From Microbacterium sp. cx-55 (GTDB lineage Bacteria > Actinomycetota > Actinomycetes > Actinomycetales > Microbacteriaceae): a DNA stretch of 64,000 nt. The stretch is taken from NCBI RefSeq assembly GCF_021117345.1, contig NZ_CP088261.1, positions 3,207,300 to 3,271,299 on the forward strand, given 5' to 3'. The position numbers and the translations under genes were made by a program. Below the pieces are notes generated by a model. The model did not search any database, was not told where the DNA came from, and saw only the letters and a program-made list of their open reading frames with translations. How positions within the stretch are numbered: position 1 is the first letter of the stretch; the number at the start of each line of letters is the position of its first letter. Below, in pieces: positions 26,732 to 35,421 of this stretch.

Positions 26732-27745
26732 GTGAGCGAGATCGCAACGACGCGACCGAGACATGCGCTGCGGCTAACGCTGCTTGCGACGGGCGCCGGC
26801 GTGCTCTGGGCCGCGGTCGCTCTGTTCTCGCCGACCGACGCGCATGCCGACGCACCGCAGGACGACCCCGGTGGTCTGGTCGGCCTGGTCTCCGGCGTCA
26901 CGAGCAGCGCATCGGGGCTCGTCGGATCGGTCACCGAGACCGTGGCCGTCGCTGTTCCCCCGCTCGCGCCCGTCGCGGATGCGGTCTCCCAGACGGTCAC
27001 GCACGTCACGGATGCGGCGGATCACACCGTGCAGGCCGTGCCCGCGGTCGTGCCGCCGGTGGCCGCGGTCGTCGAACCCATCGTCACCGAGGTCGTGCAG
27101 CCCGTCGTCAGCGAGGCTGTCACCGAGGTCGTGCAGCCGGTCGTCGATACCGCCGTCACGGTCACCGCGCCCGTCCCCGTCGTTGGCGAACTCGTCGACG
27201 GCATCGTCGCCGCGGTCGATCTTCCCGGCGCAGTGGCGACCGTGCCGGGCATCGCAGAGGCAATCGACGGCGTCGTCACGGCCATCCTCACCGGACCGGT
27301 GAGCGGGTCGACGTCGCCCGGCCTGCCGGGCCTTCCGGGGCTCCCCACGACCATCGGCCTCCCGAGCGCCGCGGGTGATTCCTCCGCGGCCGGGGTCGAC
27401 GCCGAAGCCACGGCTGGTCTCGACACCGCCGCCATCTTCTCCGGCACCTTCGCCCCGTTCGGGAAGACCACGGGGCTCAGCTCCCTCGCCCTCCCGGGTA
27501 CGGTCGTCGGCGAGCGCAGCGCGGCGGACACCGCTCCGCCCGCTGGTGCACCCGAACCACCCTCTCCGGGCAGCACCGCTCCGCCCGCGAACAGCGGCGC
27601 CTACTCGTCGGGCGGCCAGGCAGCGGCGGCGCTGCACCCCTCGGCGCATCACCTCGTCGTCCCCGACTCCTCCTTCCGCTCGCATGTCGCGAGCGATCGC
27701 CTCCCCGCGTGCCCGGTCGCTGAGACCGACACCTCTCCCGACTGA
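26732..27745 (+). CDS. exported Val/Pro/Ala-rich repeat protein, unknown function
   Basis: A 337-residue protein with a signal peptide (ALRLTLLATGAGVLWAAVALF, cleavage near AHA-DA, residue 40). Residues 50-190 are a long run of amphipathic Val/Pro/Ala/Thr segments with internal repetition (VTEVVQPVVSEAV then VTEVVQPVVDTAV). The rest is a low-complexity Gly/Ser/Pro tail ending with a His-rich patch and one cysteine. No catalytic motif or anchor is visible. GTG at 26732 follows AGGGGGTG. It lies 84 bases before the chaplin-like gene; both probably encode surface components. Confidence 0.6.
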   Translation: MSEIATTRPRHALRLTLLATGAGVLWAAVALFSPTDAHADAPQDDPGGLVGLVSGVTSSASGLVGSVTETVAVAVPPLAPVADAVSQTVTHVTDAADHTVQAVPAVVPPVAAVVEPIVTEVVQPVVSEAVTEVVQPVVDTAVTVTAPVPVVGELVDGIVAAVDLPGAVATVPGIAEAIDGVVTAILTGPVSGSTSPGLPGLPGLPTTIGLPSAAGDSSAAGVDAEATAGLDTAAIFSGTFAPFGKTTGLSSLALPGTVVGERSAADTAPPAGAPEPPSPGSTAPPANSGAYSSGGQAAAALHPSAHHLVVPDSSFRSHVASDRLPACPVAETDTSPD

Positions 27746-27829
27746 TCGCCGACCGGCCGCGCCTCGCGCACGGCACACGGTCATCGCGCGCTCTCGCGCG
27801 CACCCCAACGATCAATCAGGAGAACAATC

Positions 27830-29359
27830 ATGCGTACATTCGTGAAGCGAGCGCTCCTCGGAGCACTCATCGGAGGCGGCCTCGCCGTCTGCGGAGCAAC
27901 GGTCGCCACCGCGGCCGAGACCGACGGGCAGGACGGCATCCTCTCCGGTACTCAGGCCCTCATCGGCGTCGACGTGCCCGTCACCATCGGCGGTAACGCG
28001 ATCTCGGTGCTGGGCGACAGTGCGTCGTCGGATGCGGCCACCACCGCACCGGCGCCGGCGCCCGCCCCCGTCACGACGACGGACGGCGCCCACGCGATCG
28101 GCTCGGGCACCCAGGCCCTCATCGAGGTCGTCGTGCCGGTGACCATCGCCGGAAACGGCATCTCGGTACTCGGCGACAGCGAGTCGACGGGTGCCGAGAC
28201 GGCCGCACCGGCGCCTGCCGCGGCTGCGCCTGCTGCACCGGCGCCCGCCGCGTCGGCCGAGACGTCGGGGGAGGATGGCATCGCCTCCGGCACGCAGGTC
28301 GTCGCGCCCGTCCAGGCACCGATCACGGTCGGCGGCAACGCCATCTCCGTGCTCGGCGACAGCGAGTCGACGGGATCGGATGCGGGTACGAGCGGCGGAG
28401 CCGCCGCATCCGGTGCCGACGCCACCACGGACGGCACCGAGAGCGTTCTCGGCGGCACGCAGGCGATCATCCCCGTGACGGCTCCCGTGACGGTGGGCGG
28501 GAACGCCATCTCCGTCCTCGGCGACAGCCAGTCGACGGGGTCCGGCGCGGGCACGGCCGGCGGAGCCGGTGCCACGACGGGCACGTCGTCGACCGACGGA
28601 ACCGACGGCGTCGCGGGCGGTACCCAGGTCGTTGCGCCCGTGACGGCACCCGTGACGGTCGGCGGCAACGCCATCTCCGTCCTCGGCGACAGCGAGTCGA
28701 CGGGATCGGATGCGGGTACGAGCGGCGGAGCCGCAGCATCCGGTGACGACGCCACCACGGACGGCACCGAGAGCATTCTCGGTGGCACGCAGGCCATCGT
28801 CCCGGTAACCGCACCCGTCACCGTTGGCGGGAACGCCATCTCCGTCCTCGGCGACAGCGAGTCGACCGACTCGACGACGGTGATCCCCGCGACGGGAACG
28901 ACCGACGGACCGGTCACCGCGGGTGGCGACAGCATCCTGGGCGGCACGCAGGTCGCCGTTCCGGTGACGCTGCCCGTGACGATCGGCGGCAACGCCGTGG
29001 CGGTCATCGGTGACACGACGACCACCGGGCCCACCGTCCCGACCACCCCGGTTACGCCGGTTACGCCGGTCACCCCGGTCACCCCGGTCACCCCGGTCAC
29101 CCCGGTCACCCCGGTCACCCCGGTCACCCCGGTCACGCCGGTCACGCCGGTGACGCCGACCGTCCCCACCACGGGCGACGGTGACGCACTGGCCCCGACC
29201 GCACGCGGTATCGCGGTCGTCGCCACAACGGCCGTGTCGTCTGACAACGGCGCGACGCTCGCCGAGACCGGAGGCACGGACGCAGGTCTCCTGCCCCTCG
29301 TCGCCGGACTGCTGATCGCCGCCGGTCTGCTGCTCACCGCCGCTCGCCGCCGCGCCTGA
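27830..29359 (+). CDS. chaplin-like cell-wall-anchored protein with seven repeats and LAETG signal
   Basis: A 509-residue surface protein. A signal peptide (residues 1-29, cleavage after TATAA region) precedes seven repeats of about 45-60 residues with core GTQ..(I/V)[17 protein letters not shown]. This resembles the chaplin domain (QVPVHVPVNVCGNTVSVIG), but without cysteines. Repeats 3-6 are nearly identical. A Thr-Pro-Val spacer of about 12 units follows. The C terminus is [10 protein letters not shown], a hydrophobic helix, then AARRRA, a classic sortase signal of the LAxTG (class E) type. Chaplins are amphipathic surface-active proteins of filamentous actinobacteria; here the role may be surface hydrophobicity or adhesion. 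AGGAG precedes ATG 27830. Confidence 0.82.
   Translation: MRTFVKRALLGALIGGGLAVCGATVATAAETDGQDGILSGTQALIGVDVPVTIGGNAISVLGDSASSDAATTAPAPAPAPVTTTDGAHAIGSGTQALIEVVVPVTIAGNGISVLGDSESTGAETAAPAPAAAAPAAPAPAASAETSGEDGIASGTQVVAPVQAPITVGGNAISVLGDSESTGSDAGTSGGAAASGADATTDGTESVLGGTQAIIPVTAPVTVGGNAISVLGDSQSTGSGAGTAGGAGATTGTSSTDGTDGVAGGTQVVAPVTAPVTVGGNAISVLGDSESTGSDAGTSGGAAASGDDATTDGTESILGGTQAIVPVTAPVTVGGNAISVLGDSESTDSTTVIPATGTTDGPVTAGGDSILGGTQVAVPVTLPVTIGGNAVAVIGDTTTTGPTVPTTPVTPVTPVTPVTPVTPVTPVTPVTPVTPVTPVTPVTPTVPTTGDGDALAPTARGIAVVATTAVSSDNGATLAETGGTDAGLLPLVAGLLIAAGLLLTAARRRA
29045..29152 (+). repeat. 9-base tandem repeat encoding (Thr-Pro-Val)n
   Basis: About twelve copies of ACCCCGGTC or close variants (ACGCCGGTT, ACGCCGGTC) run in frame inside the chaplin-like gene. 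The nearly uniform middle copies indicate recent slippage, so unit number may vary between strains and shift the length of the wall-spanning spacer. Confidence 0.9.
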
Positions 29360-29454
29360 GCACACGCCGAGCCACCCCTCTGCGCCCGAACCACCCCTTT
29401 ACGAGCCGCCCATAACGGGGCCGCTCGGCGACAAGGGGGTGGGTCGGCGCAGAG

Positions 29455-29499
29455 AGCAAAAAGCGGATGGCGCGGAGTCGGTCAGACTCCGCGCCATCC
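29455..29499 (-). terminator. Rho-independent terminator after rplI
   Basis: Read on the minus strand, a perfect 15-base-pair stem (29465-29479 with 29485-29499, core GGATGGCGCGGAGTC) with a 5-base loop is followed by GCTTTTTGC. It lies 24 bases beyond the rplI stop and ends the rpsF-ssb-rpsR-rplI transcript. Confidence 0.9.
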
Positions 29500-29522
29500 G
29501 GCGTGCCCGTGAGGGCGAGGTA

Positions 29523-29975
29523 TTACTTCGCGGCGACCACCTGGAGGGTGATCACGGCGGTGACGTCGTCACGCAGACGAACAGTCGCCTCGTGCGAGCC
29601 CACCGACTTGATCGGGGAGGTGATCTGAACCTTGCGCTTGTCGATCTCGCCGATGCCGGCGGACTTGACGGCGTCAGCGACGTCGCCGGTCTTGACCGAA
29701 CCAAACAGACGCCCTTCGGCACCCGCCTTGACGGTCAGCGTGACCTTGCTCGACTCGAGCGCGTTCTTGAGAGCCACAGCGTCTTCGTGTGCGTGGATCG
29801 CGCGGGCGTCGCGAGCGGCGCGAATCGACGCCACCTGCTTCTCGCCACCGCCGGACCACGTCACAGCGAAGCCCTGGGGAATGAGGTAGTTGCGGGCGTA
29901 CCCGCTCTTGACCTCGACCACGTCACCGGCGCTACCGAGCCCGGTGACTTCGTTCGTGAGAATCAGCTTTGCCAT
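29523..29975 (-). CDS. rplI: 50S ribosomal protein L9
   Basis: A 150-residue L9 with the N-terminal rRNA-binding domain ([32 protein letters not shown]), a long connecting helix and a C-terminal domain with EGRLFGSV and [17 protein letters not shown]. Length is standard. It is 11 bases downstream of rpsR and last in the operon, followed by a strong terminator. Confidence 0.97.
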   Translation of the reverse strand: MAKLILTNEVTGLGSAGDVVEVKSGYARNYLIPQGFAVTWSGGGEKQVASIRAARDARAIHAHEDAVALKNALESSKVTLTVKAGAEGRLFGSVKTGDVADAVKSAGIGEIDKRKVQITSPIKSVGSHEATVRLRDDVTAVITLQVVAAK

Positions 29976-29986
29976 CTCGATACCCC

Positions 29987-30241
29987 TTAGCGGCCAGCGC
30001 CGGCGTAGGGCAGGAGCGCCATTTCGCGCGCGTTCTTGATCGCACGGGCGATCAGACGCTGCTCCTGCACCGAGACTCCGGTGATACGACGGGCGCGGAT
30101 CTTGCCACGCTCCGAGATGAACTTGCGAAGCGTGCTGACGTCCTTGTAATCAATGACGCCAACGCGGATCGCCTTCGCGGGAGCAGCGTTCTTCGCGCCC
30201 TTCCGCGGCTTGCGGCGGTCGCCGCTCGACTTTCCAGCCAT
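29987..30241 (-). CDS. rpsR: 30S ribosomal protein S18
   Basis: An 84-residue S18 with a basic N-terminal extension, [25 protein letters not shown] and [19 protein letters not shown]. It pairs with S6 on the 30S platform. No zinc-binding cysteines are present, so it is the Zn-independent form. It sits between ssb and rplI in the usual order. Confidence 0.97.
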   Translation of the reverse strand: MAGKSSGDRRKPRKGAKNAAPAKAIRVGVIDYKDVSTLRKFISERGKIRARRITGVSVQEQRLIARAIKNAREMALLPYAGAGR

Positions 30242-30297
30242 GTTGGTTCCTTAGAAGTTGTGTCGGATGCAGCGATGCTGCATCCGGAATCGTGAGA

Positions 30298-30846
30298 TCA
30301 GAACGGGGTGTCGTCGCCGTAGGTGCCAGGAGCACCCCAGGCGTCGGCTCCGCCGCCGCTGTTCGAGCTGTTGTTCGCGTTCGCGTTGGTGTTGCCACCT
30401 GCGGAACCGGGGGTGGCCCACGGCTCGTCCGCGACCTGGCCGCGAGACTGTCCGCCGCCGCCGTTGCCGCCGCCGCCTCCACCGGCTGCGCGCGTCACCT
30501 GTGCGGTGGCGTAACGCAGGCTCGGGCCGATTTCGTCGACCTCGAGCTCGATGGACGTGCGGTTCTGGCCCTCGCGGTCCTGGTAGGAGCGCTGCTTCAG
30601 GCGACCGGTCGCGATGACACGGCTTCCCTTCGTCAGCGATCCCGCCACGTGCTCAGCGAATTCACGCCAGACACTCGCGCGGAGGAACAGCGCGTCGCCG
30701 TCCTTCCACTCCCCCGACGCACGGTCGAAGTTGCGCGGAGTCGAGGCGATCGTGAAGTTCGCGACGGGCAGCCCGTTCTGCGTGTAACGCAGTTCGGGGT
30801 CGGCCGTGAGGTTTCCCACGACGGTGATGACAGTTTCGCCAGCCAT
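30298..30846 (-). CDS. ssb: single-stranded DNA-binding protein
   Basis: A 182-residue SSB with an N-terminal OB fold ([53 protein letters not shown]), a Gly/Asn-rich disordered linker and a C-terminal acidic tip GDDTPF that binds partner proteins. ATG at 30846 starts the conserved MAGETVITV. The frame further upstream overlaps rpsF and is rejected. The gene lies six bases after rpsF, the classic arrangement that couples S6/S18 and SSB supply. Confidence 0.96.
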   Translation of the reverse strand: MAGETVITVVGNLTADPELRYTQNGLPVANFTIASTPRNFDRASGEWKDGDALFLRASVWREFAEHVAGSLTKGSRVIATGRLKQRSYQDREGQNRTSIELEVDEIGPSLRYATAQVTRAAGGGGGGNGGGGQSRGQVADEPWATPGSAGGNTNANANNSSNSGGGADAWGAPGTYGDDTPF

Positions 30847-30851
30847 GAGGC

Positions 30852-31235
30852 TTACGCCTTTGCAGCCTTCGCGGGAGCAGCAGCCTTGCGGGCAGCCTTC
30901 TCCTCGGCACGCTTCGCTTCGGAGGCGACCAGTGCGATGGCCTCTTCTGCGCGGAGGACCTTCGTACGCATGATGAGCTCGCTCAGCTTCAGCTGGCGGT
31001 CGAGCTCCTGCGTGGCCTCGCTCGTGGCGGTGAAGTTGACGACGGCGTAGATGCCCTCGGTCTTCTTCTGGATCTCGTATGCGAGCCGACGACGACCCCA
31101 TACCTCGACACCGTCGATCGAGCCACCATCATTCGTGATGACCTTCAGGAACTTGTCGAGGTTCGGGGTGACCTGACGCTCGTCTACCTCGGGGTCGAGG
31201 ATGACCATGAGTTCGTACTGGTGTGAGTGCGTCAC
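30852..31235 (-). CDS. rpsF: 30S ribosomal protein S6
   Basis: A 127-residue S6: [36 protein letters not shown] and [11 protein letters not shown], with an Ala/Lys-rich tail ([15 protein letters not shown]) typical of high-GC actinobacteria. The GTG start at 31235 has a near-perfect GGAGGTG ribosome site six bases upstream. First gene of rpsF-ssb-rpsR-rplI. Confidence 0.96.
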   Translation of the reverse strand: MTHSHQYELMVILDPEVDERQVTPNLDKFLKVITNDGGSIDGVEVWGRRRLAYEIQKKTEGIYAVVNFTATSEATQELDRQLKLSELIMRTKVLRAEEAIALVASEAKRAEEKAARKAAAPAKAAKA

Positions 31236-31261
31236 TAACCCACCTCCTTCGGACTAGAACG

Positions 31262-31284
31262 GCTACCGGGCATTTCCCGGCAGC
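31262..31284 (-). promoter_or_regulatory. Leader hairpin upstream of rpsF
   Basis: GCTACCGGG (31262-31270) pairs with CCCGGCAGC (31276-31284) with one mismatch, in the rpsF 5' leader, and CCGAAG lies between it and the ribosome site. Bacterial rpsF leaders often carry an S6:S18-binding motif for autogenous control. The resemblance here is suggestive only. Confidence 0.35.
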
Positions 31285-31382
31285 AGGAGGGTTGATGCAC
31301 GTCGTCGGGGCTTACGCAGGCATGGCTGCGACCAGACAACCTACACAGTCTAGCGGATGCCGACAGTCGGCGTGTCGGCGGC

Positions 31383-32024
31383 TCACGCGGCCGGAAGCTG
31401 CAGCGTGTGAGCGGTGTGGTCGCGCTTGGCCGCGAGGTACCGCGCGTTGCCGCTCGTCAGGTGCACGCCGGTCGGGATGACCTCGTCGATGCGGATGCCG
31501 TCGGCCTGCAGCTGCAACGCCTTCTCGGGGTTGTTGGTGAGCAGGCGCACGCGCGGGATGTTCTGCGCCGCCAGCATCTGGGCGGCCACCGTGTAGTCGC
31601 GCTCGTCCTCGCCGTGACCGAGCGCCACATTCGCCTCGTAGGTGTCGAGGCCGCTGTCCTGCAGCGCGTAGGCGTCGAGCTTCTCGTAGAGTCCGATGCC
31701 TCGACCCTCCTGGCGGAGGTAGAGGAGGAACCCGCCCTCGCGGGACAGCCGCTCGAGCGCCTCGTGCAGTTGCGGGCCGCAGTCGCAGCGCTCGGATCCG
31801 AAGACGTCCCCGGTGAGGCACTCGCTGTGCAGACGCACGAGCGGCGCGGCCGCATCCGTCTCCGCACCGACGAGTCCTCGCCACGGGCCGAGGGCGAGGA
31901 GCAGGTGCTCCTTCCCGTCGACCAGTCCGTCGAACGTGAAGACGTCGGCGTCGACCGTGCCCCCGCCGAGCGGCAGGGTGACGGGCACTCGAACCGTCGT
32001 GCGTACCTGGGCTGCCGGAATCAT
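31383..32024 (-). CDS. ribA: GTP cyclohydrolase II
   Basis: A 213-residue GTP cyclohydrolase II, the first enzyme of riboflavin synthesis. The zinc site is seen in SECLTGDVFGSERCDCG (three cysteines), followed by YLRQEGRGIGLYEKL (GTP-binding, catalytic Arg/Tyr region) and LLTNNPEKALQL. The ATG at 32024 overlaps the upstream VOC gene stop (ATGA). No RibB or RibH lies nearby and RibA is stand-alone, so this may be a second copy or a flavin-supply gene tied to the neighbouring oxidoreductive genes. Confidence 0.94.
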   Translation of the reverse strand: MIPAAQVRTTVRVPVTLPLGGGTVDADVFTFDGLVDGKEHLLLALGPWRGLVGAETDAAAPLVRLHSECLTGDVFGSERCDCGPQLHEALERLSREGGFLLYLRQEGRGIGLYEKLDAYALQDSGLDTYEANVALGHGEDERDYTVAAQMLAAQNIPRVRLLTNNPEKALQLQADGIRIDEVIPTGVHLTSGNARYLAAKRDHTAHTLQLPAA

Positions 32025-32956
32025 GCGGCACCGTCCTCTCCTGCGCGCCGCGCGGCGGCGGCGATCTCGATCTCGTTGTTCCAGGGGTCCGACACGCGAA
32101 TCGACTGCCCGTCGTCGCGGACCGCATGCCCGTAGTGCGTCAGCCGCTCGCGCACGGCGGTCAGATCGTCGGCGCCGGGCACTTCGATCCGCACCGAACC
32201 GAGCCCGAGCGAAGGAACCCGGGGTCCGGCTCCGCGCGAACGCCACACGTTCATGGCCATGTGGTGGTGGTAGCCACCGGCGCTCACGAAGAGCGCAGAA
32301 CCCGGCATCTCGATCACCGAATCGAACCCGAGGCGTGTGACGTAGAACTCGCGCGCCGTGTCGACGTCGCCCACCTGGAGGTGGATGTGCCCGACCTTCG
32401 CGCCGGATGCGGGCGCCTCCGCATCCGGATCCGTCCCCAGGTGCTCGGCGAGGTAGCGGTTCGGATCGAGAGGGAGCGTGCCCATCTGCAGCGTGCCGTC
32501 GACCCACCGGTAGGTGCTGCGGGGGCGATCCCAGTAGAGCTCGACGCCGTTTCCTTCCGGGTCGTCGAAGTAGAAGGCCTTACTCACGATGTGGTCGGCC
32601 GACCCGGTGAAACTGCCGGGGAACTTCTGCGCCACCGAGAGCAGCGCGCGGGCGAGGTCGCGCTCCGAGTCGAAGACGATCGCCGTGTGGTACAGACCGG
32701 CGTCGGCGGGGGAGGCGAGCCGCAGCAGCGGCGAGTGCTCGAGCGCGACGATCGGCATCCCGCCGCGACCGAGGGTCACGACCGCGCCGGAGTCGGAGAG
32801 CACATCGAGGCCGACGCCCGCGGCGAAGTAGGTGCGCATGCGGTCGAGATCGGCGACGCGCAGCGTCACCGCGCCCATCTCGGTGGCCGCGTGCAGCAGG
32901 TGCGCGTCGGACGCCGGATGCGGGGTGGATGATGCCGTTCGGACACCGGTGGTCAT
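32021..32956 (-). CDS. VOC family ring-cleavage dioxygenase-like protein (CatE type)
   Basis: A 311-residue protein with two vicinal-oxygen-chelate units. The first starts GAVTLRVADLDRMRTYFAAGVGL, with HTAIVFDSERDLARAL and YFDDPEGNGVELYWDRP; the second starts VGHIHLQVGDVDTAREFYVTRLGF, with GGYHHHMAMNVWRS and DPWNNEIEI. His/Glu metal ligands are visible in HIHL, HHHMA and NEIE. The family includes catechol 2,3-dioxygenases and quinone-detoxifying enzymes such as MhqO/CatE. ATG at 32956 is next to the operator at 32971. It overlaps ribA by ATGA and diverges from marR, which probably represses it. Confidence 0.88.
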   Translation of the reverse strand: MTTGVRTASSTPHPASDAHLLHAATEMGAVTLRVADLDRMRTYFAAGVGLDVLSDSGAVVTLGRGGMPIVALEHSPLLRLASPADAGLYHTAIVFDSERDLARALLSVAQKFPGSFTGSADHIVSKAFYFDDPEGNGVELYWDRPRSTYRWVDGTLQMGTLPLDPNRYLAEHLGTDPDAEAPASGAKVGHIHLQVGDVDTAREFYVTRLGFDSVIEMPGSALFVSAGGYHHHMAMNVWRSRGAGPRVPSLGLGSVRIEVPGADDLTAVRERLTHYGHAVRDDGQSIRVSDPWNNEIEIAAAARRAGEDGAA

Positions 32957-32970
32957 GTCGTTCTCCTCGT

Positions 32971-33023
32971 GAATACTTTCCTCGTCACGTGAATTCTGGC
33001 CCAGAATACTTGCCTGGTCAAGT
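32971..33023. promoter_or_regulatory. Twin 20-base operator for the divergent MarR
   Basis: GAATACTTTCCTCGTCACGT (32971-32990) and GAATACTTGCCTGGTCAAGT (33004-33023) are direct repeats 33 bases apart, close to three helical turns. The second contains a near-palindrome ACTTG-CCTGGT-CAAGT. They lie between the VOC gene start (32956) and the marR start (33043), as expected for MarR autoregulation and repression of the target. Confidence 0.6.
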
Positions 33024-33042
33024 TTTCCGATACGCTCAGAGC

Positions 33043-33531
33043 GTGGCCGATGCACTGATCCCCGGGATGACTACCGAGCAGACGCGCGCCTGGCGGGCAC
33101 TGATGGGCATGACCACCTGGCTCCCCGCGGCCCTCGACATCCAGCTGCAGCGAGACGCCGGCATCAGCAACGCCGAGTACGGCGCCCTGTCGACCCTCGC
33201 TCTCGCCGAGACGAGGTCGATGCGGCTCACCGAGCTCGCGCGGATGGCCAACAGCGCGCTCTCGCGCATCTCGAAGATGGTCAGCCGGTTCGAGGAACAG
33301 GGCTGGGTGCGCCGGGAGGCCGATCCCGACGACCGCCGCGCGACCCGTGCCGTGCTCACCCGCGACGGCTACCGGAAGGTCGCCGCAGCCACCCCGGATC
33401 ACGTCGAGTTCGTGCAGCGGCTCGTGTTCGCGGCGCTGACGCCGGAGCAGATCCGTGGACTCGCCGAGGCGGCGGAATCCATCACCGCCGCCGCCGGCCC
33501 CGATGGCGCCTGCTCCTCGCGCATGAGCTGA
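33043..33531 (+). CDS. MarR family transcriptional regulator
   Basis: A 162-residue winged-helix regulator: AEYGALSTLALAETRSMRL, LARMANSALSRISKMVSRFEEQGW (recognition helix) and READPDDRRATRAVLTRDGYR (wing with the usual D..R). GTG at 33043 has no ribosome site. TACGCT seven bases upstream looks like a -10 element, so translation may be leaderless. It probably senses a quinone or aromatic compound and represses the divergent VOC-ribA pair through the twin operator. Confidence 0.88.
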   Translation: MADALIPGMTTEQTRAWRALMGMTTWLPAALDIQLQRDAGISNAEYGALSTLALAETRSMRLTELARMANSALSRISKMVSRFEEQGWVRREADPDDRRATRAVLTRDGYRKVAAATPDHVEFVQRLVFAALTPEQIRGLAEAAESITAAAGPDGACSSRMS

Positions 33532-33556
33532 GCCGGTTCACGCCTGCGCACTGCCG

Positions 33557-33612
33557 GTCGCGGGCTCGCGGTCGCGGGCTTGCGGTCGCGGGCTCGCGGT
33601 CGCGGGCTTGCG
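33557..33612. repeat. Four 14-base tandem repeats
   Basis: GTCGCGGGCT(C/T)GCG is repeated four times, alternating C and T at the variable base, just after the marR stop. The pattern suggests duplication of a 28-base unit. No gene overlaps it. Confidence 0.85.
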
Positions 33613-33645
33613 CGGGCTCAGGTGCTCGCTCGCTCGCTCCGCGAG

Positions 33646-33705
33646 GGCGCCAGTTTCCTGCTCGCGCGCCAGTAATTTCTGGCGCGACAACAGGAAAGTG
33701 GCGCC
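33646..33705. repeat. Nested inverted repeat (REP-like element)
   Basis: Outer arms GGCGCCAGTTTCCTG (33646-33660) and CAGGAAAGTGGCGCC (33691-33705) pair with one mismatch. An inner perfect stem CGCGCCAG/CTGGCGCG (33665-33672, 33679-33686) has loop TAATTT. A third CAGGAAAG copy follows at about 33710. It may terminate marR and the opposing ABC operon, or be a dispersed palindromic element. Confidence 0.75.
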
Positions 33706-33807
33706 ATTGCAGGAAAGGTCCGGCCGGCATAGCCGGAGCCGGCGCGGCCTCGACGCGCGGGCGGGAAGGGTCAAACCCGGCGCGAGGTCGGTCGCTCGGG
33801 CGACGCG

Positions 33808-34554
33808 TCAGACGACCTCGCCGCCGCGGCGCTCGCGTTCGAGGAAGCGGATGGTCTCCGGATGCTGGGGGTGATCGAGCAGCTCACGGGGCGCGCCCTG
33901 TTCGACGATCCGCCCGCCCTGCATGAACACGATGCGGTCGGCGACCTCGCGGGCGAACGACATCTCGTGCGTCGCCATCAGCATGGTCGAGCCCCGCACC
34001 TTCAGCGTGCGAACGAGATCCAGCACCTCGCCGACGAGCTGCGGGTCGAGGGCGCTCGTGATCTCGTCGAGGAGGAGGAGTTCCGGGTCGGTCATGATCG
34101 CCCGCACGATCGCGACGCGCTGCTGCTGCCCGCCCGACAACCTGTCGGGGTACTCGCGCGCCTTCGCCGCGAGCCCGAGCGTCTCGAGGAGCTCCATCGC
34201 GCGGGCCCGCGCCGCATCCTTCGGGATGCCGTGCACGCGTCGCGCGGCGAGGGTGATGTTCTCGATGACGCGGAGGTGGGGGAACAGGTTGAAGTGCTGG
34301 AACACGACGCCGATCCGAGCGCGCACCGCATCGGGATCCGCGAGCGGATCGGTGATGTCGTCGCCGCCGAGCAGGATCTGCCCGTCGTCCACCTGCTCGA
34401 TCAGGTTGATCGTGCGCAGCAGCGTCGACTTGCCCGATCCGGACGCACCGATCAGAACCACGACCTCGTGCTTGTCGAGCGACAGGTCGATGCCGTCCAG
34501 CACCACGTGTTCGCCGAAGCTCTTGCGGACGCCGGTCACCTCGAGCACGCTCAT
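33808..34554 (-). CDS. amino-acid ABC transporter ATP-binding protein
   Basis: A 248-residue ATPase of the polar amino acid (GlnQ/HisP) type: Walker A GASGSGKST near residue 35, VFQHFNLFPHLRVIEN, signature LSGGQQQRVAIVRA, Walker B LLLLDEITSALDPQ, and ATHEMSFAREVAD. LDEIT in place of the usual LDEPT is a small oddity. Its ATG overlaps the permease stop (ATGA). It ends a six-gene minus-strand cluster. Confidence 0.95.
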   Translation of the reverse strand: MSVLEVTGVRKSFGEHVVLDGIDLSLDKHEVVVLIGASGSGKSTLLRTINLIEQVDDGQILLGGDDITDPLADPDAVRARIGVVFQHFNLFPHLRVIENITLAARRVHGIPKDAARARAMELLETLGLAAKAREYPDRLSGGQQQRVAIVRAIMTDPELLLLDEITSALDPQLVGEVLDLVRTLKVRGSTMLMATHEMSFAREVADRIVFMQGGRIVEQGAPRELLDHPQHPETIRFLERERRGGEVV

Positions 34555-35417
34555 ACGACACCGCCCATCTGCTCACGACGGGCCAGGCGCGCGGCCACCG
34601 CATCCGTCAGTCGGATCATCGGAAGGCTCAGGATCACGAAGAGGAGCCCCGCGACGATGTAGGGCGTGAAGTTGTAGCTCTGCGCGACCGCGATCTGTGC
34701 CGCGCGCACGGCGTCCACAGCCCCGAGGACGGAGATCAGACCCACGTCCTTCTGCATCGACACGAAGTCGTTCATGAGGGCGGGAACGACCTTACGCACA
34801 CCCTGCGGGATGACGACGATCCGCAGGGTCTGCGCGTGCGAGAGCCCGAGCGACCGGGCGGCGATGCGCTGCGAAGGGTGCACGGCTTCCATGCCCGCGC
34901 GCAGCACCTCGGCGACGTACGCCGAGTAGGTGAGAACGATCGCGATGGTTCCCCAGAGCACGACCGGAACGCGGCCGAAGATTCCGAGTGCCGGGATGCC
35001 GAAGCCGACCAGGTAGAGCACGATCAGCAGGGGGATGCCGCGGAACAGGTCGGTGTAGACCGTCGCGAGCGCCCGGAGCGGGAAGAACACCGGCCCGCGC
35101 AGCGAACGCAGCACCGCCAGCAGGGTGCCGAGCAGCGCGACGGCGATCGCGGCGACGAACAGCACCTGGATGTTGACCCACAGCCCCGCGAGGATCGCGG
35201 GGAAGCTCGCGATCGCGACGTCGAGGTCGAAGAAGCTCGCCCGGACGCTCTCCCACCCGGGGCTGGAGAGGATCGCGAAACCGATGACGCCGACGAACAC
35301 GACCGTGCTCACCAGCGCGATCAGCACCGACTTCGTGGATTGACGACGCCGCGTGGCGCGCCGAGCGACTTCGAGGTCGCTCGGGCGCCACGCGGCGTCC
35401 GCCCTGGGCAACGTCAT
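34551..35417 (-). CDS. amino-acid ABC transporter permease
   Basis: A 288-residue membrane protein of the HisMQ family. A cytosolic N terminus of about 28 residues is followed by hydrophobic helices near residues 30-50, 68-95, 110-150, 190-205 and 250-272. The EAA-like coupling loop is seen as AARSLGLSHAQTLRIVVIPQGVRKVVPALMN in pieces, and LFRGIPLLIVLYL is a family hallmark. ATG at 35417 lies four bases after the binding-protein stop, implying coupled translation. Confidence 0.92.
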   Translation of the reverse strand: MTLPRADAAWRPSDLEVARRATRRRQSTKSVLIALVSTVVFVGVIGFAILSSPGWESVRASFFDLDVAIASFPAILAGLWVNIQVLFVAAIAVALLGTLLAVLRSLRGPVFFPLRALATVYTDLFRGIPLLIVLYLVGFGIPALGIFGRVPVVLWGTIAIVLTYSAYVAEVLRAGMEAVHPSQRIAARSLGLSHAQTLRIVVIPQGVRKVVPALMNDFVSMQKDVGLISVLGAVDAVRAAQIAVAQSYNFTPYIVAGLLFVILSLPMIRLTDAVAARLARREQMGGVV

Positions 35418-35421
35418 CGGA

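Noticed and set aside
29045..29152. Repeat array considered as CRISPR
   Set aside because: Units are 9 bases without spacers and stay in frame as Thr-Pro-Val codons of one protein.
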